From: Desmodesmus armatus
Lineage: Eukaryota > Chlorophyta > Chlorophyceae > Sphaeropleales > Scenedesmaceae
Reading direction: 5' to 3'
Length of the DNA: 64,000 bases
Assembly (NCBI GenBank): GCA_007449985.2
Contig: VIIQ02000659.1
Coordinates: forward strand, 374,501 to 438,500
Below are positions 1 through 12,398 of the stretch, piece by piece. Position 1 is the stretch's first letter; every line of letters begins with the position of its first letter. A program made the position numbers and the translations under genes. The notes under the pieces are model-generated. The model had not been told where the DNA came from. It did no database searches and was given only the letters and a program-made list of their open reading frames with translations.

Positions 1-1224
1 GGGTGTTGCTTGCACCAGGAGCCGAGCCCAAGGATCCAAATGAGGTGAGTCAGCAGTGGCGTAGGGTCCCTCTTGTTGCTGCTGTATTGTTGCCTGTCTG
101 GCAGTACCATGCAGCGTACAACGTGGCTGTGAGCTTGACATACAGCATGTTGCACGCAGAATAGCAGGCTGTGTGCGCATCCCTTCTTGCGCCAGTTGGC
201 AGCTTCAAGTTCATGGAAGTGGAGCTGGGCTTACAGCACCACACAGACGGCCACCCGACCCCCTGCGGTTGTGCCAGTAATGCTCATGCTATTTGCTTTT
301 GCCAAGGGTTCAGGCTTCAAGACCCAGCATACCTAAAGCAGATCAGAGTAGAGCAGGACAGTTTTGCAAGCTACACATCACGTCAAAACCATGACTACCA
401 AAAGCACCACAGCATGCACCCTGACCCTTGAATTTGCCGCCCTCCCCTGTGCAGCCCACTGGCGTAGACCGTGATATGAGTGCGGACACTCACTTTGCCC
501 GCATTGCCAAGTTCTCCAAGAAGGCAGGAGGTGATGAAGAGGCTGAGGGTGACGAGGGCGGCCGCAGGCACCTGATGCAGAACGGTGGCAGGGTGTTGCT
601 TGCACCAGGAGCCGAGCCCAAGGATCCAAATGAGGTGAGTCAGCAGTGGCGTAGGGTCCCTCTTGTTGCTGCTGTATTGTTGCCTGTCTGGCAGTACCAT
701 GCAGCGTACAACGTGGCTGTGAGCTTGACATACAGCATGTTGCACGCAGAATAGCAGGCTGTGTGCGCATCCCTTCTTGCGCCAGTTGGCAGCTTCAAGT
801 TCATGGAAGTGGAGCTGGGCTTACAGCACCACACAGACGGCCACCCGACCCCCTGCGGTTGTGCCAGTAATGCTCATGCTATTTGCTTTTGCCAAGGGTT
901 CAGGCTTCAAGACCCAGCATACCTAAAGCAGATCAGAGTAGAGCAGGACAGTTTTGCAAGCTACACATCACGTCAAAACCATGACTACCAAAAGCACCAC
1001 AGCATGCACCCTGACCCTTGAATTTGCCGCCCTCCCCTGTGCAGCCCACTGGCGTAGACCGTGATATGAGTGCGGACACTCACTTTGCCCGCATTGCCAA
1101 GTTCTCCAAGAAGGCGGGAGGTGATGAAGAGGCTGAGGGTGATGAGGGCGGCCGCAAGCACCTGATGCAGAACGTTGGCAGGGTGTTGCTTGCACCAGGA
1201 GCTGAGCCCAAGGATCCAAATGAG
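1..1224 (+). repeat. 590-bp exon-plus-intron tandem repeat
   Basis: Bases 1-590 and 591-1180 are almost identical, intron included, with only a few substitutions (near 551, 1114, 1142, 1156 and 1175). The next unit (1045 to 1723) is 678 bp and its intron has diverged. The array encodes the repeated 60-residue exon described above and probably continues to the left of the window. Confidence 0.9.
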
Positions 1225-1854
1225 GTGAGTCAGCACTGGCGTAGTTCACCTTTTGTTGCCGCTGGTTGGTCGCCTGCCAGGCACAGTACAATGTTGCTGT
1301 GACGCATTTCTGTCAACGGTTGACATGCAGCATGATGCACACAGACACCCTCCGAACAGCTGAATTCAGCCATGCCCACGCACTCCAAACAGCAGGCAGA
1401 CTGTGTGCGCAGCCATTGCACCTAGCAGGTGGCCGGGCAGTTTGTGGGAAGTAGAGCTGGGCTTGCACTACCACACAGTGGCCACCCAACCCCTGTAGAT
1501 GCCTTTTCTGGCGGCGGCGTAATCCTCATGCTATTCAACAAAATATTTGTTGCGAAGGGGTTAGTCTTCAGGACCCAGCATGCCTGAAGCAGAGCCAAGC
1601 AGGGTAGAGCAGGACGGCTTTGCAAGCAACACATCATATCAACTTCGCGGCTCCCAGAAAAAAGCATCTCTCGACCACAGCATGTGTCCTGACCCTTGGA
1701 TGTGCCACCTTCTCCTGTGCAGCCCACTGGCGTGGACCGTGATATGAGTGCGGACACTCACTTTGCCCGCATTGCCAAGTTTTCCAAGAAGGCAGGAGGT
1801 GATGAGGAGGCTGAGGGTGATGAGGGCGGCCGCAGGCACCTGATGCAGAACTAA
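1..1854 (+). CDS. 3' end of an unrecognised gene made of tandem 60-codon exons (partial)
   Basis: Exons are 1-44 (cut by the window start), 455-634, 1045-1224 and 1723-1854, ending in TAA at 1852-1854. Each internal exon is exactly 180 bp, enters after TGTGCAG and leaves at GAG|GTGAGT in phase 0, so whole exons can be added without breaking frame. The 60-residue unit starts PTGVDRDMSADTHFARIAKF, continues with an acidic Gly/Asp/Glu stretch, and ends LLAPGAEPKDPNE. The last exon repeats its first 43 residues and stops after HLMQN. I do not recognise the family. The repeat is charged and has no membrane segment or signal visible here. The upstream part of the gene lies outside the window. The splice structure and phase are convincing; the function is unknown. 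Confidence 0.62.
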
Positions 1855-3052
1855 AAGCTGGCTGCGGCTTTCGTTGTATTGTCACAGTACGGAAATGTAG
1901 TACAGCAGCTGCCCCGCCCATGTGCTATGTACGGCACCAGCTACATTGTGTCATCGCCGTATGTGTCATGTTGTCATCACACCCTGGTGTGCTTGTGTGC
2001 CCCTGCACCTCACATTCGGCAGTGGTACATGACAAGCGGCGGGTAGCACTTCTCCTTGCATATTGCAGCGCTGGCCCGGGCCTGTGCACCTAGCAGTAGC
2101 TCCAGCAGTTTGGATCCGGTGACTCTCTTGCAGACGTCTGATCTGTGTCAGTGATGGTTCGTGCTCGTGCGCTGATCTGTTGCTCCAGTGAGCACAAAAT
2201 GCAGGCAGCTGTGTGCCATCAGCGTGTTTGCACAAACATTTTTGTTGTTTGTACATCAGCCTGTGCAGTAAGCAGGACCCTAGCCGGATGCTTTGATAGC
2301 CTGACGTGCGATAATGGGCTGTTGTGCACGCGACGCTGTGCACCCTAAAGAGATGGTCACATATTGTGACTGGATGAGAGCTAATGTCATGCCATTGATT
2401 TTGCCGCAATGGCATCCTAGGGATAGTGGGCATGTGCTGCACACCCAGTGGTTGTGTGGCAGCCTGTGGAGATGCTCTGAAGTCACTCCAGTCAGTGCTG
2501 TCACAGACTTATGATAAGTCAGTGGCACTGACTTGGTGCTGTGATGACCAGTGGGTTGTCTGCTTGCAGCGTGTCACTTTTTTGATCCGATCAGGCGGCC
2601 TAAATGAAGTGATTGCACATAAGGTTTGTTGTTGTTGCATGCTGTGATGTTGATATGCCGTACTAGGCCACTCAGTGCGGCCTGGGAGTGGAGGAGGCGG
2701 GAAAGCCGATTGCCTGGGTTTTTTGTCCTGAGCTGCTCTGTGACAATCAGTGGTAGCTGCTGCCACCATGTTCCTTTGCATGTGTGTCACACAAGCAGCA
2801 TACTGGAGTGTTGATGTTATTACGGATCCCAGTAAAAGGTCATCTAGCAGTTTTGGGGGGTCACCGGATCTCAGCAACTACGGGCGCGCGAGCCCTGGGA
2901 CTCCGTGTGTGCATTCAAGACAATACAAACACATGTACAAATTGCGTTTAGCCCGTATGCACTCCTCAGCAGAAAATGCGTTTTGGATGTCTACATGTGG
3001 ACGCTGTGCCGACTGCACAACAGGTTAATAAATTCGTTTTTGCAACCATGAA

Positions 3053-3057
3053 TGTAA
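3053..3057 (+). terminator. candidate TGTAA polyadenylation signal of the repeat-exon gene
   Basis: This is the first TGTAA I find on the + strand after the TAA stop at 1854. It implies a 3' UTR of about 1.2 kb (1855 to about 3070). TGTAA is the usual poly(A) motif of chlorophycean green algae. The 3' UTR holds nothing else I recognise. Confidence 0.45.
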
Positions 3058-6000
3058 AGCACTGATCGGGCGTTCTCAGAGCAGCACAGACAGTGCATAC
3101 CGGAGGACACAAATGGAAAAAAACTCCGCTAAGTTCACACCATCCCGTGATTGGTCTTCAATCGTCGCAGGAGACTTCGGTACTATGTGTACGCTTTTGG
3201 GTGCCTGCTGGACTGCTGCAGGCAAGCAGGTGAGGCACTAGTCCTGCCCACTAACAGATGGCAGTTCCACGCCCAATATACAGTCATACGAACCAAAAAC
3301 GTATAACAAAGGACGATTGAATCCCAAAACGGCCAGACCGTGTCTCAAAACGTGACTTACACCAAGCTGCGCGCCAACATCACAGGCAACTTGCAAGCCT
3401 TGCATGCACTTCGCTAGGGACAATCAGTTCAGCAGTAATCTTCTTAGCTTTGGTATCTGTTTCAACTGGTGTGGTCACGAGGAGCAGGCGTGCTGCTCAA
3501 CCTGATGCACCAGCTGACAGCCCAACATACGGATCAAAAGCAGCAGCACCTGCTGCACCTCAATCTGCTTCTCCAGGGTAGCTCACATCACCAATCCCAG
3601 AAAACTCATACTACAGCATAAGCACACTACAGCAAACTCACTCTAGCTATCAAGCGACACCACTAGACAGCAAGGCAGCCAAGGGGGGGGGGGGCAGGAA
3701 GCACAGGAGGTTGCAAGTGCAGCAACTGCACACACTGACACAACTGTACAGCAGGATGCCAGGAAAACCACCGAGAAAATTAAAAAGAACAGGAGGGGAC
3801 CACTGGGATCCGTTGCCGTCCCTGGTTCTGATTCTGATGTACATGTGTGCCTGCTGCCAACAGCACATCAGAGCATGTGGGGAAGGCTCCCATCTGAATT
3901 GTCTTTTTCTGTGCTGATGTGCATGCACATGCTGCACTGATGTTTAGAAGCTGAGCACTGCCAGGAGGTGATGCCAAAGTTCCAATCACCTTGGCAAGCT
4001 GTGCATGCTTGACTGTGGGCTAACTGCTGGAGGCTGTGGGTTGTAATAAGATCGCAGAGGCTGAAGCTGCCGTGTCTGTCAACGAAAAGAAGTAGTAAGT
4101 GATGCATATGCATGTGCAGCTGAAGCTAAACGAGCTTCGGGGCCCCCAAACCCTTGGCTCACTGTGACCTGAAGGTGCCTGGCCAGTTGCTGTCCTCCTG
4201 CTGGGCTGGATGTTGCATCAAAGCTCCACTGTGATCATCGGTGCTGGGTCATGCTGGCTGTTCCTCCTGCTGAGCTGGGCTGGGCTGATGTCAACAATAG
4301 CAACACTCTGCCTGCAAAAGCACAAGGAACATACCTGCAGAACAGCGCAGCAACAAGATGTCAGCACAGCAAAGGAGAGGGGGGTCGACCCCTGCTCCAG
4401 TGCTGGCTTATGACACCCTGTTGCTGGCCCTTCTCCAACATGTGACCTTGTGTGACTGGCACCTGTTTCAAACACTTGCAGCTGTCGCACACGTGACCCG
4501 ATCAAGTGAGATTTTTATTAGGGTGCTTATTGACGGATGAATAAAAAAAATAAAAACACAGTTTTCTGACAATTGTAGCATGAGCTTGCAGTGCCGTCTG
4601 TACCAATATTTTTTACAAAAAATGCTGGAAACGATGGTGCAAAGTTGTATTTTAGGCCCAGGTGCCCCCCGGGGGCGCCCCCACCCCCCCACCTCCGTTA
4701 TAACATGTTACAATGGACCTCCACACTGTGTTGGGCGCACTGTGGGCCGATCAGCGGGGCTTTCAGCAGTCACCGGAGCTGCAATAGGTTGGCTGGATGC
4801 CATGTGATGCAGAGCCTGTGCTGTTGCACGGCTGCACCCTACATCAGAGCAGCGCGCAGCTGCGTGTGCATGCATGCTGCTGGGGTTTGCTGGACTGCAT
4901 CCCAGCTGCCTTAATACATGCTTTGCTGCATCTGTGTCTGTTCTTTCGTGTTGGTAGTCTCCTCGATGCTTCGCTTGGCAGGCACTTGCAAGGGGACAGC
5001 AACAGCATCCCACCATGCAAGCCCTCCTGCCAAGCTGGCAAACAAGCACGCACGAAATCGCTTCACAAGAAACAAAGCATAGCTTCCCTATGCGTGACGA
5101 GCTTGCTGCATCGCACATGATGCAGCTGGTGTGCCGTGCAAGAGGCGGACAACGGACGACGTCGAACCCCACCGTCGACGAACAGACTGTTTGGTTTGTA
5201 TTACTGGAACGCTTTCAAGGAATCAATGTGGCCTGGGAGGCTGCGTGTCGCTGCTTCTAGCACAAGCGCAGGCCACCCGAGGGTCAGTTCCAAGGTTGAC
5301 TTGCCAAGTCGGAGGAAGGCCAGTGTAAAATGCTTGCGATCGCGTTTTCCAGGCTTCTTCCTATCTTGAGTACTTTCACATGATGTGGCTAGTGGATGTG
5401 GCCAGCTGCAGCCACACTATCAGCTGGACTCATGCGCAGCAACTGCTGTCATGTCCACTGTTCCATCAGTGCAGTATGCCCAGTACAAGTGTGTGTTGGC
5501 GGACATGTCTGCACTTGAACACACGATCACACGAATAGGAGGTTATCCATAAAGTGATGCCATGCCCCTGGCCGCCCTGATACCTAAATGCAACACCATC
5601 AACCAGATATCGTGCCTGTGTACATTGCTCACTGCTGCTGAGGGGTACTCAATATGCATGTTCTTGCACAAACCAGCGACGGCATCTGCAGCATGTGATA
5701 CTGCTGTCTGTGATTCCACGTGGGGGCGAAAGCGGTCCGATGCAGATTCCCACAGAATTTAATTTGTGTCCGTGCCACCGTGCTTATTGAGGAAGTGAAA
5801 GAACAAAGAGACAGGATAGTCACATGGGCTGTGCTGGATATTCAATACTGCCAGGCTATCACAATGCCTTGCTGTTGCTGCTCTCAACCTCCCACCCTCC
5901 ATCGTATCTCATGTGGTGTATGTGTTGCATGTGCTGTTTTTGGGGTATGCTTATCAGCAGTGACGGTCTGTTGTAATTTCTTGTCTTGGAGGCTGTGGGT

Positions 6001-6555
6001 TGCAATGAAGCTTGAGTCCAGAAGAGAGCAAGCAGCACCCCCATTCCTGCACAGTGCCCACATCGTCCAAACCAAGGCTGAGTCACCTGTGCTGCGGCAG
6101 CTTCTGCTCTGATGTCACGATGTCACTTCTCTGCTTTAATGATAGTCGCTCTTCTTCACTCAGTGATACGGTATCCAATGACATTGATACTCGCATGTCA
6201 TGGTCAACTCTGTGCTTGAAGCCCAGGCCCATTACAAAAGAAGTGCAGGCTGCTCACCAACAACCTTGGAACGCTTGAGCGCCAGAATCCGCTGCCAAAA
6301 CAAGATGTAGAACAGTACAGGACCAATATACCAGTAGCTCGGGTTATACCAATAGGAACAAACCCATCATGTCAAACAAAACGCGGCACCTGTGTCAGGC
6401 CTCCACACTACACATGGTCACGAAGCAGGACACGCCGAGGGGACTGGTGCATGCAGGAGCATGCAGCGCAGGGCAGAACACACCCAATCGAACGCCGTCT
6501 TACGAGGCGGTTCTAACTAAAGTAGGGTTGTACCGGCTTGACTCAAGCTGATGTC

Positions 6556-6582
6556 ACGCACGCACGCACGCGCGCACGCACA
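6556..6582. repeat. (GCAC)n-type microsatellite
   Basis: Short run of GCAC/GCGC tetranucleotides in the gene-free interval. Confidence 0.85.
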
Positions 6583-8022
6583 CTCCGCCAAGGGCGCACA
6601 TGACCACACACAGCAACATCCAGTGCATGCAGGTGCACAGCGCAGATGGGCAACCACAACATGTCACGCCTGGCCGCGGGCACTGGCACGAGCAGTGTGA
6701 CACACTACTTTGCAAGCCGCCAACAAGTGTGTGTCCAACCCAGGCATTAGGGCAAATGCAAGCTGCATGTCGTGCAGCTGGTGGGCAAAGCCAACCCACT
6801 GCATCAGTGCGCAACACAGCACGGTTGGGCAACAGAACCACAACAGCACATGTAGCAACTCACAGGATTATACAGAGCAAGGCTCTATGTGCAAACATCA
6901 GTAAGCACGGGGAAGGCTGAGCCACAGGGCTGCAGCTACTACTGGTGGGTGGGCTGACCTGAACAGCTTGAAGGTCTGCCATGGTGTTCATGGCTCATTG
7001 AGGCCATGAACGAATGACAACGACAGCAAGAAGAGGCACTCGCACTGCGCGGCGCCCTCCCTGCATTCCTGAATGGCGGATGCAAGTGCCTACTTGGTTC
7101 CCATGCAAACCCACATATCGACCACACAGCTAGGTATTCGCCTGATTAGCGCCCTGCATACAGGCGCATGCATACATGCAGCCCAGCCTAGTCCACCCTG
7201 ACCCTTGGCTGGCTGGCCAGCAGGATACAACACAACAGGCAGCACGTAGATGCCTGTACCCTTTGGGGAATGTTCACCACCCACAACACCAAGTTTTGGC
7301 AAGTGCTGGTGCAGACCTGCCCAGCCGTAACCAAACCCGCCAAATGCCTTGTCATGAAACCCTACACCCACAGACCCCAAACCACTGCTGGCAGGAAGCC
7401 CAACAATACAATACACAACATCAGACAACGCAAGTCCAAAGCTTCCACTGTCCACAGGAGCCCAACTCAGCACGACCAGCGAGGCTCCCAATGCTGTGGA
7501 GCAGGGATCAGGCGCACATGGACCCACAGATCAACAAGCTGCTACACTGCTGCTGGGCGGCGACATATGTGTTCTACGACGCAGTGTGTGCATATTATAC
7601 CCCCTGCGATACTGGCCCACCCCACCACTCCTGCAACAGCAATGCACTGTGCATGGAGCTGGCTGCCGCACCTGCCGCCGACAGTCCTACAAGGCATGGC
7701 AAGGGCTGCAGGCGCGCCTGGAAAGGGTGCTGCTGGCTAAAACGCTGAATGCGGCAACCGTCCTGGGTCCACTGTCGGCACTGCTGCACATAGCACTTGA
7801 TACGACCGGTTGCTGCCACTGCTGCGCATCTATCTGCTTGCGGCTGCCTCCACACTGTTGCTGCGCCAGGCACTGCTTGCGACTGCTGCACAAAGATGTG
7901 CTTGCTACCAGCTGCTGCGCGCAACACTGCTTGTGACTGCCGCCATCGGTTGCTGCTGCAGCCGCTGCCGGATGCAGCATTGCTTGTGGACCGGTGCAGC
8001 CCTGCTGCGCCCAGCACTGCTG

Positions 8023-8024
<2 letters not shown>

Positions 8025-8052
<28 letters not shown>
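8025..8052. repeat. (CTG)9 trinucleotide run in the 3' flank of the SnRK2 gene
   Basis: Uninterrupted CTG run on the + strand (CAG on the transcribed strand), about 120 bases past the kinase stop. A second copy of the sequence around the stop (AGTGCTTCTGAGCAGCAGC) lies next to it, so the 3' flank is itself partly duplicated. Confidence 0.85.
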
Positions 8053-8053
<1 letters not shown>

Positions 8054-8064
8054 AGAAGCACTGC

Positions 8065-8069
8065 TTACA
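8065..8069 (-). terminator. candidate TGTAA polyadenylation signal of the SnRK2 gene
   Basis: Reads TGTAA on the - strand about 100 bases after the kinase stop, which would give a short 3' UTR. The next candidates lie far downstream. Confidence 0.35.
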
Positions 8070-8169
8070 ACTACCCCATTGGCTGCGGCTGCAGCCGCTG
8101 CTGGACACCGGGCCAGGTGCAGCTGCTTGCTACTGCTGCACCCAGCGCTGCTGCTTTCTTTGCTGCTGC

Positions 8170-11100
8170 TCAGAAGCACTGGTCCATGCCCATGCTCATG
8201 TCATTGCAGAGGTTGTTCTGCGTGGCGGCTGCGACAATCTTGCGGATCTCTGCAGCAGCAAGGACGAAGCAGCAAAGCACACAATACAGCAGGACAGAGG
8301 CGCATTGGAAAGCCACCCTACCACATGAGCATGCAGTGTGATGCGACAGTACCTAGCTCGTCAAGCAAACCACCTGGGCTGCTGAAGACCGCTTGCAAAC
8401 ACATGTTTATCCACTGACTGATGCCACCAAGCACCATGCACGATGCGCGGGAACCCCACCCCACACAGTGGAAATAGCAGTCTGGCCTCCTGCACCAAGT
8501 GATGAAATGCTAAGCCGACGCATGCTGCACCACAAAAGCCACCAGCACGGCCCCCCGCCCTGCCAACGCAGCAGCAATCACTCACCGTCTTCGCTCTGCG
8601 TGCACGAGCGCGTGTTTGCGATGTAGCGGTCGTTCATGTTGAGCGCATCAGGAGGCAGGTCGGTACGGAACCAGGCATCTGCCATGATCTCGGGGATCTT
8701 CACGCGCTTTGTCCAGTCAGGGTGCAGCAGCTTGTGCAGCAGGGCCTTGCACTCGGGGGTTAGGCCCAGAGAGTCTGGCAGGTAGTAATCAGAGGCCTTC
8801 ATCTTCTTGAGCATCTCAATCATCTCCTGTGCATACCCGTTCTTGTTGCCGTCACCAGACGCCTGTGTGTGGGAAGGAGGAAAAACAGCAGGGCCAGCAC
8901 AGGGTATATTGAGTGACGCGTGACCAGCCATGTGCAACGCCCCACCCTGATTTCAAGCGTCTCGATCATCTCCTGTGCATACCCATTCTTGTTGCCGTCA
9001 CCAGACGCCTGTGTGTGGGAAGGAAGGGTCAACAGCAGGACCAGCACAGAGGATTAGTGACGCGCGACCAGTCATGTGCAAAGGCCCGCCCTGTTTTCCA
9101 GCATCTCAATCAACTCCTGTGCTTACCCATTCGTATTGCCATCCCCAGACGCCTGTGTGTATGGGGAAGATGTTGAGGCAAAACAATTACAATTACAATT
9201 ACAGTTACAATTACAGTTTTTGGCATGGCAAAGCCGTGCAACCCGCAAGGGAGACAGGGGATCATGGGGGGAAGCAGCAGGGCCTGTACAGAGAATGAGT
9301 GACGCATGACCAGCCATTGGCAACGGGCCACCCTGTTTCCAAAAAGCCGGTGCGGATGCCCGTTGGGTGCGATTTACAAGGGATGTGCCTTACTGTATGC
9401 TCAGACCCTGCCAAAGAGCGTCTTGCCAGGTGCGTCTTGCGAGGTTGACTGACAGAGCCAGCTCACCTGGAAGGGGTAGCGCCCGACCAGCATAGTGTAC
9501 AGCACCACGCCACAGCTCCATATGTCTGCTGTCTTGCCATCGTACTGCTTGTTCTCCAGTACCTCTGGAGCCATGTATGTGAGCGTGCCCTGCATAGCAC
9601 ATCACACCACAGCACGATGCACAGCGCAGTGAACATCTTGTCTCAGCATGGCACAGAAACAGAAGCTGTCTTGACATGTGGCCTCTCTCGTTGCTGTTGC
9701 GACGCCCTGGAAGAGCAGCAGCTGCGGAGGGACTGCCACTGTGTGCTGTTCCAGCATGCATGCACTCCTGGCAGTCGCAGGGTGGCAGCTGTATTGTGTT
9801 TCGCTGAGCCAGCCACGGCGCCAGTTGCCGAGCTGCTTGCTGTATCTGTAACTGTGCATGTCCTGAAAAGCTTGGACCGCAGTGCGCAGGCTGCTGGGAG
9901 CCGCTGCTTGCAAGTGAGGTGCCGAGCTGAGAGCTGGCCGGGCTGCTTGCTCACCACTTTGCTGCGTGCCACTGAGCGGTTGTCGTGCTTGCTGTAGCCA
10001 AAGTCACAGATCTTCACCAGGGGGCGTGGAAGGCCTGGGATGACCTGCAGCAGTGCAGAGACATGCAGCGTGCACCCCACAAGCTGTCAATGCACGCATG
10101 CATGGAAGGGTAAGCGCTGCCCGGCAAAAGCAGCGCCATCAAAGCAGTGCAGCAGGGACGTGTTCCTATCAGTTGGCTCAGCTGGCAGGCTGCAAGTTGC
10201 TTGTAGCATACAGGCATATGTCAGCAGCCCACTGCAAGCGGCTTGCAGACATGCAGCGTGTACCCCACAAGCTGTCAATGCGCACATGTGTGGAGAGTTC
10301 GAGTGTGTTGCATGCATGCTGTAGTGGTGGTGTCTGCCTTCCCTAAACATGACTGCTGTCACTGGAAAACATCACCCACTTGCTGAAACAAACCGCCCCT
10401 TGGCAGGCAGGCCAACACAACGGTCTGCCTTCGCTACTGTCATGAATGAAACAAGCACCACTGCTAAACTCTTGCAATTCATCTGCAACAGCCAGAGTCT
10501 GTCAAGCCAGTGTATGTGTAATGAAAAGACCTGTGCAGGTAGCCTGGTATATCCCCTGCCCCCCACCTGCAGCAGTGTGTTCTCCAGCTTGATATCCCTG
10601 TTGGCCACACCCTTGCGGTGACAGTAGTCAACTGCCAAGATCAGCTGCTGGAAGAACCACCTGCAAGACGGAACAGAAGACGGCCGCAACAACAAAAGAT
10701 ACGTGAGGAGGCCCAGCACGCACTTCAAGCAGGCCATGAACAGCTGCTGGCTCCTGAGAGCAGGAGAGTCCTGCTGTGCTGCAGGGTATCAACTTCGGAC
10801 GGCTGCATGGTGTACACATGGCCAGCACAGGACCCCAGGTGCAGCTGCTGTAACACATGTGACACGTGTTGCTGTTCACATGGCTCCACTGGACAGCAGT
10901 TGCTGCTACTCATACTCCCAGCAGAATCTCCCCCCCTCTATCCCCCCCCCGGGGGTTACAACCCACAAAAAGTTTCTCACCGTGCCAGGGGCTCCCGCAG
11001 CCGGTTGCGCGTCTGCACGTATGTGAACAGGCTGCCTCCTGATGCGTAATCCATGACAATGTTGATCTGCAGGCACAGCATCAGGAGTTGCGTTAAGCGT

Positions 11101-11845
11101 TTACGCCCAGCGGCAACTACAGCCCAGCAACTGGTTTGGCACCTGCCTGCACAGAAAGTCTGACAGAGGATTGCTGCATCACAGGACAGGTGCTGCTGTT
11201 GCACACTGGTGCGCCAGTACACATTGATGGTGCAGAAGCGCAGTACCAGTAACAAGATGAACTGGGCACGAGCAGCAGGCTGCACTGCACACACAGATGG
11301 AATGCACATGGACACTCACGTGGTTGGGGCTGAGGAACACCTCCCTGAATTGCACCACATGTGGGTGGCGCAGTGTGCTGTGGTTGAGGATCTCAGACTC
11401 CACATAGCGCTGCAACAGCAGCAAGTTATTCACAACAGCAATGTCAGTGTCCAAGACAGTACCAGGGCTGCAGGCAACCGCATGGGCCAGGTACCTGTCT
11501 GTTGGACTGTCTTGCCTGGTGCAGCATACACGGCCCTCAATGCCAGCAGCTGCGTGCATCATGCCAATCATCCAAGAAGTACCACTGGGAGAGCTTGCGC
11601 TGCCTCCTCAGACTGTGCAACAATGGCAGTGACCCCCCACACCTGCTGCTGGGTGCTGCCCAGTTTCGTGGACCATCCCGGCGTTTCCTGGACCATACCT
11701 GCAGGTGCGCACGCTCCATCTTCTTGATGGCAACTTGCTCTCCCGACTTTGTGTTGCGGGCAAGCACCACAGCGCCGAATGAGCCCCTTCCCAGCTCCTT
11801 GATGAACACAAACTTGCCCCCCTCATCCATCGGTGTCTCCGCCAT
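8170..11845 (-). CDS. SnRK2-type serine/threonine protein kinase, 8 exons, 328 aa
   Basis: Exons, 5' to 3': 11699-11845, 11320-11409, 10981-11066, 10567-10660, 9955-10044, 9467-9589, 8586-8862, 8170-8249; stop TGA at 8170-8172. Visible kinase motifs are the Gly loop GRGSFG (residues 19-24), the VAIK lysine (K41), catalytic loop NRDIKLEN (128-135), DFG (153-155), APE (176-178) and [10 protein letters not shown]. The exon-7 segment [16 protein letters not shown] and the last exon [10 protein letters not shown] match the SnRK2 C-lobe and the adjoining C-terminal helix. The first catalytic-loop residue is Asn, not the usual His. SnRK2 kinases act in osmotic, ABA and nutrient-stress signalling in plants and in sulphur signalling in Chlamydomonas; the pathway here is not shown. 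The donor after exon 4 (GTGGGG) is weak, but every junction keeps frame. Length is normal for the family. Confidence 0.93.
8818..9152 (-). repeat. Two partial copies of SnRK2 exon 7 in the preceding intron
   Basis: The start of exon 7 (up to 8862, after CACACAG) is repeated with its acceptor at 8954-9008 and, more degraded, at 9101-9152, at steps of about 145 bp. The copies still encode [20 protein letters not shown] peptide. I see no good donor after them, so they are probably relics or decoy acceptors, not coding exons. Confidence 0.85.
9181..9260. repeat. Dispersed element copy 1 with (AATTAC)n run
   Basis: An AATTAC-type hexamer run is followed by a unique-looking segment that returns, about 80% identical over 56 bp, at 53011-53074 inside an OYE intron. 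It lies in an SnRK2 intron. A simple-repeat tail beside a dispersed segment suggests a retroposon 3' end; this is inference. Confidence 0.5.
10057..10286. repeat. Intronic direct repeat, about 39 bp, spaced 190 bp
   Basis: The segment starting AGACATGCAGCGTG occurs at about 10057-10095 and again at about 10248-10286 in the SnRK2 intron between exons 4 and 5, with a few mismatches. Another trace of local tandem duplication. Confidence 0.7.
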
Positions 11846-12393
11846 GTTGCTGCTTGTAACGATTAACGTTGCGGTCGCTCCCTGAAACTAAGCGTTGGAT
11901 CCGGGATGGGTGGCGAGAATCACGAATGATCACGCTTGGCTTCACCACTTGCTGCCCTGCCTCAAAGCCTTGTGAGGTATCAGCAATGGAGCATCACGAG
12001 ACAATGACAGGAGCGCGTTTGAGGTCTGCTGTCCTCTCGGCACACAGCAGGAACGAACTCGCTGGACCTGCAATGACGGGAGTTGTGAATGCAACAAAAG
12101 AGTTGAGCAAACAAACATGATGTTGATGGAGCATTGGGGCTGGAAAATGGTAGTTGGGGTGCCAGCGGTTTTGGTCCCAGTGAGGCCTGTGTGCCCCTGT
12201 GTGTTGGGGGGGGGGGGTACCTGTTTGCTACCATTCTTTGCACCCACCAAATCCATTTTGGTCCATTTTGCTTCCTGTTCGGCACCTAGAGTGCCACCAG
12301 AGCAGGTAGGACACCCTCACTTCCAGTACAAGCAGGTCAACCCTGGTCAAACACCCCCCCTCTCTTGCAACACGCTGAACAGCTGCCCACGCT
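11846..12393 (-). promoter_or_regulatory. Upstream region of the SnRK2 gene
   Basis: Between the kinase start codon and the end of the CAX transcript. It contains a G run at 12207-12217 and no clear TATA box or protein-coding content. The kinase promoter and 5' UTR must lie here, but no element can be assigned. Confidence 0.4.
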
Positions 12394-12398
12394 TTACA
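12394..12398 (-). terminator. candidate TGTAA polyadenylation signal of the CAX gene
   Basis: Reads TGTAA on the - strand about 1.07 kb after the CAX stop. Other TGTAA motifs lie near 12426-12430 and 12605, so the exact 3' end is uncertain. The interval 12400-13472 shows no gene and fits a 3' UTR. Confidence 0.4.

Larger units (their letters stand above)
3058..8064. other. 5-kb interval without a supportable gene
   Basis: I see no open frame here with recognisable protein content, splice support or codon pattern on either strand. It holds a G run (3685-3694), A-rich stretches near 4543-4556, a GCAC microsatellite and scattered low-complexity CTG/CAG sequence towards 7600-8160. Part of 4028-4085 resembles the short insertion at 62223-62279. 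It lies between two genes whose 3' ends face each other. Confidence 0.6.

Noticed and set aside
7595..8179. Gln/Ala/Ser-rich open frame downstream of the kinase
   Set aside because: Low-complexity CAG sequence; the SnRK2 stop at 8170 ends the real frame and no splice support exists for this one.
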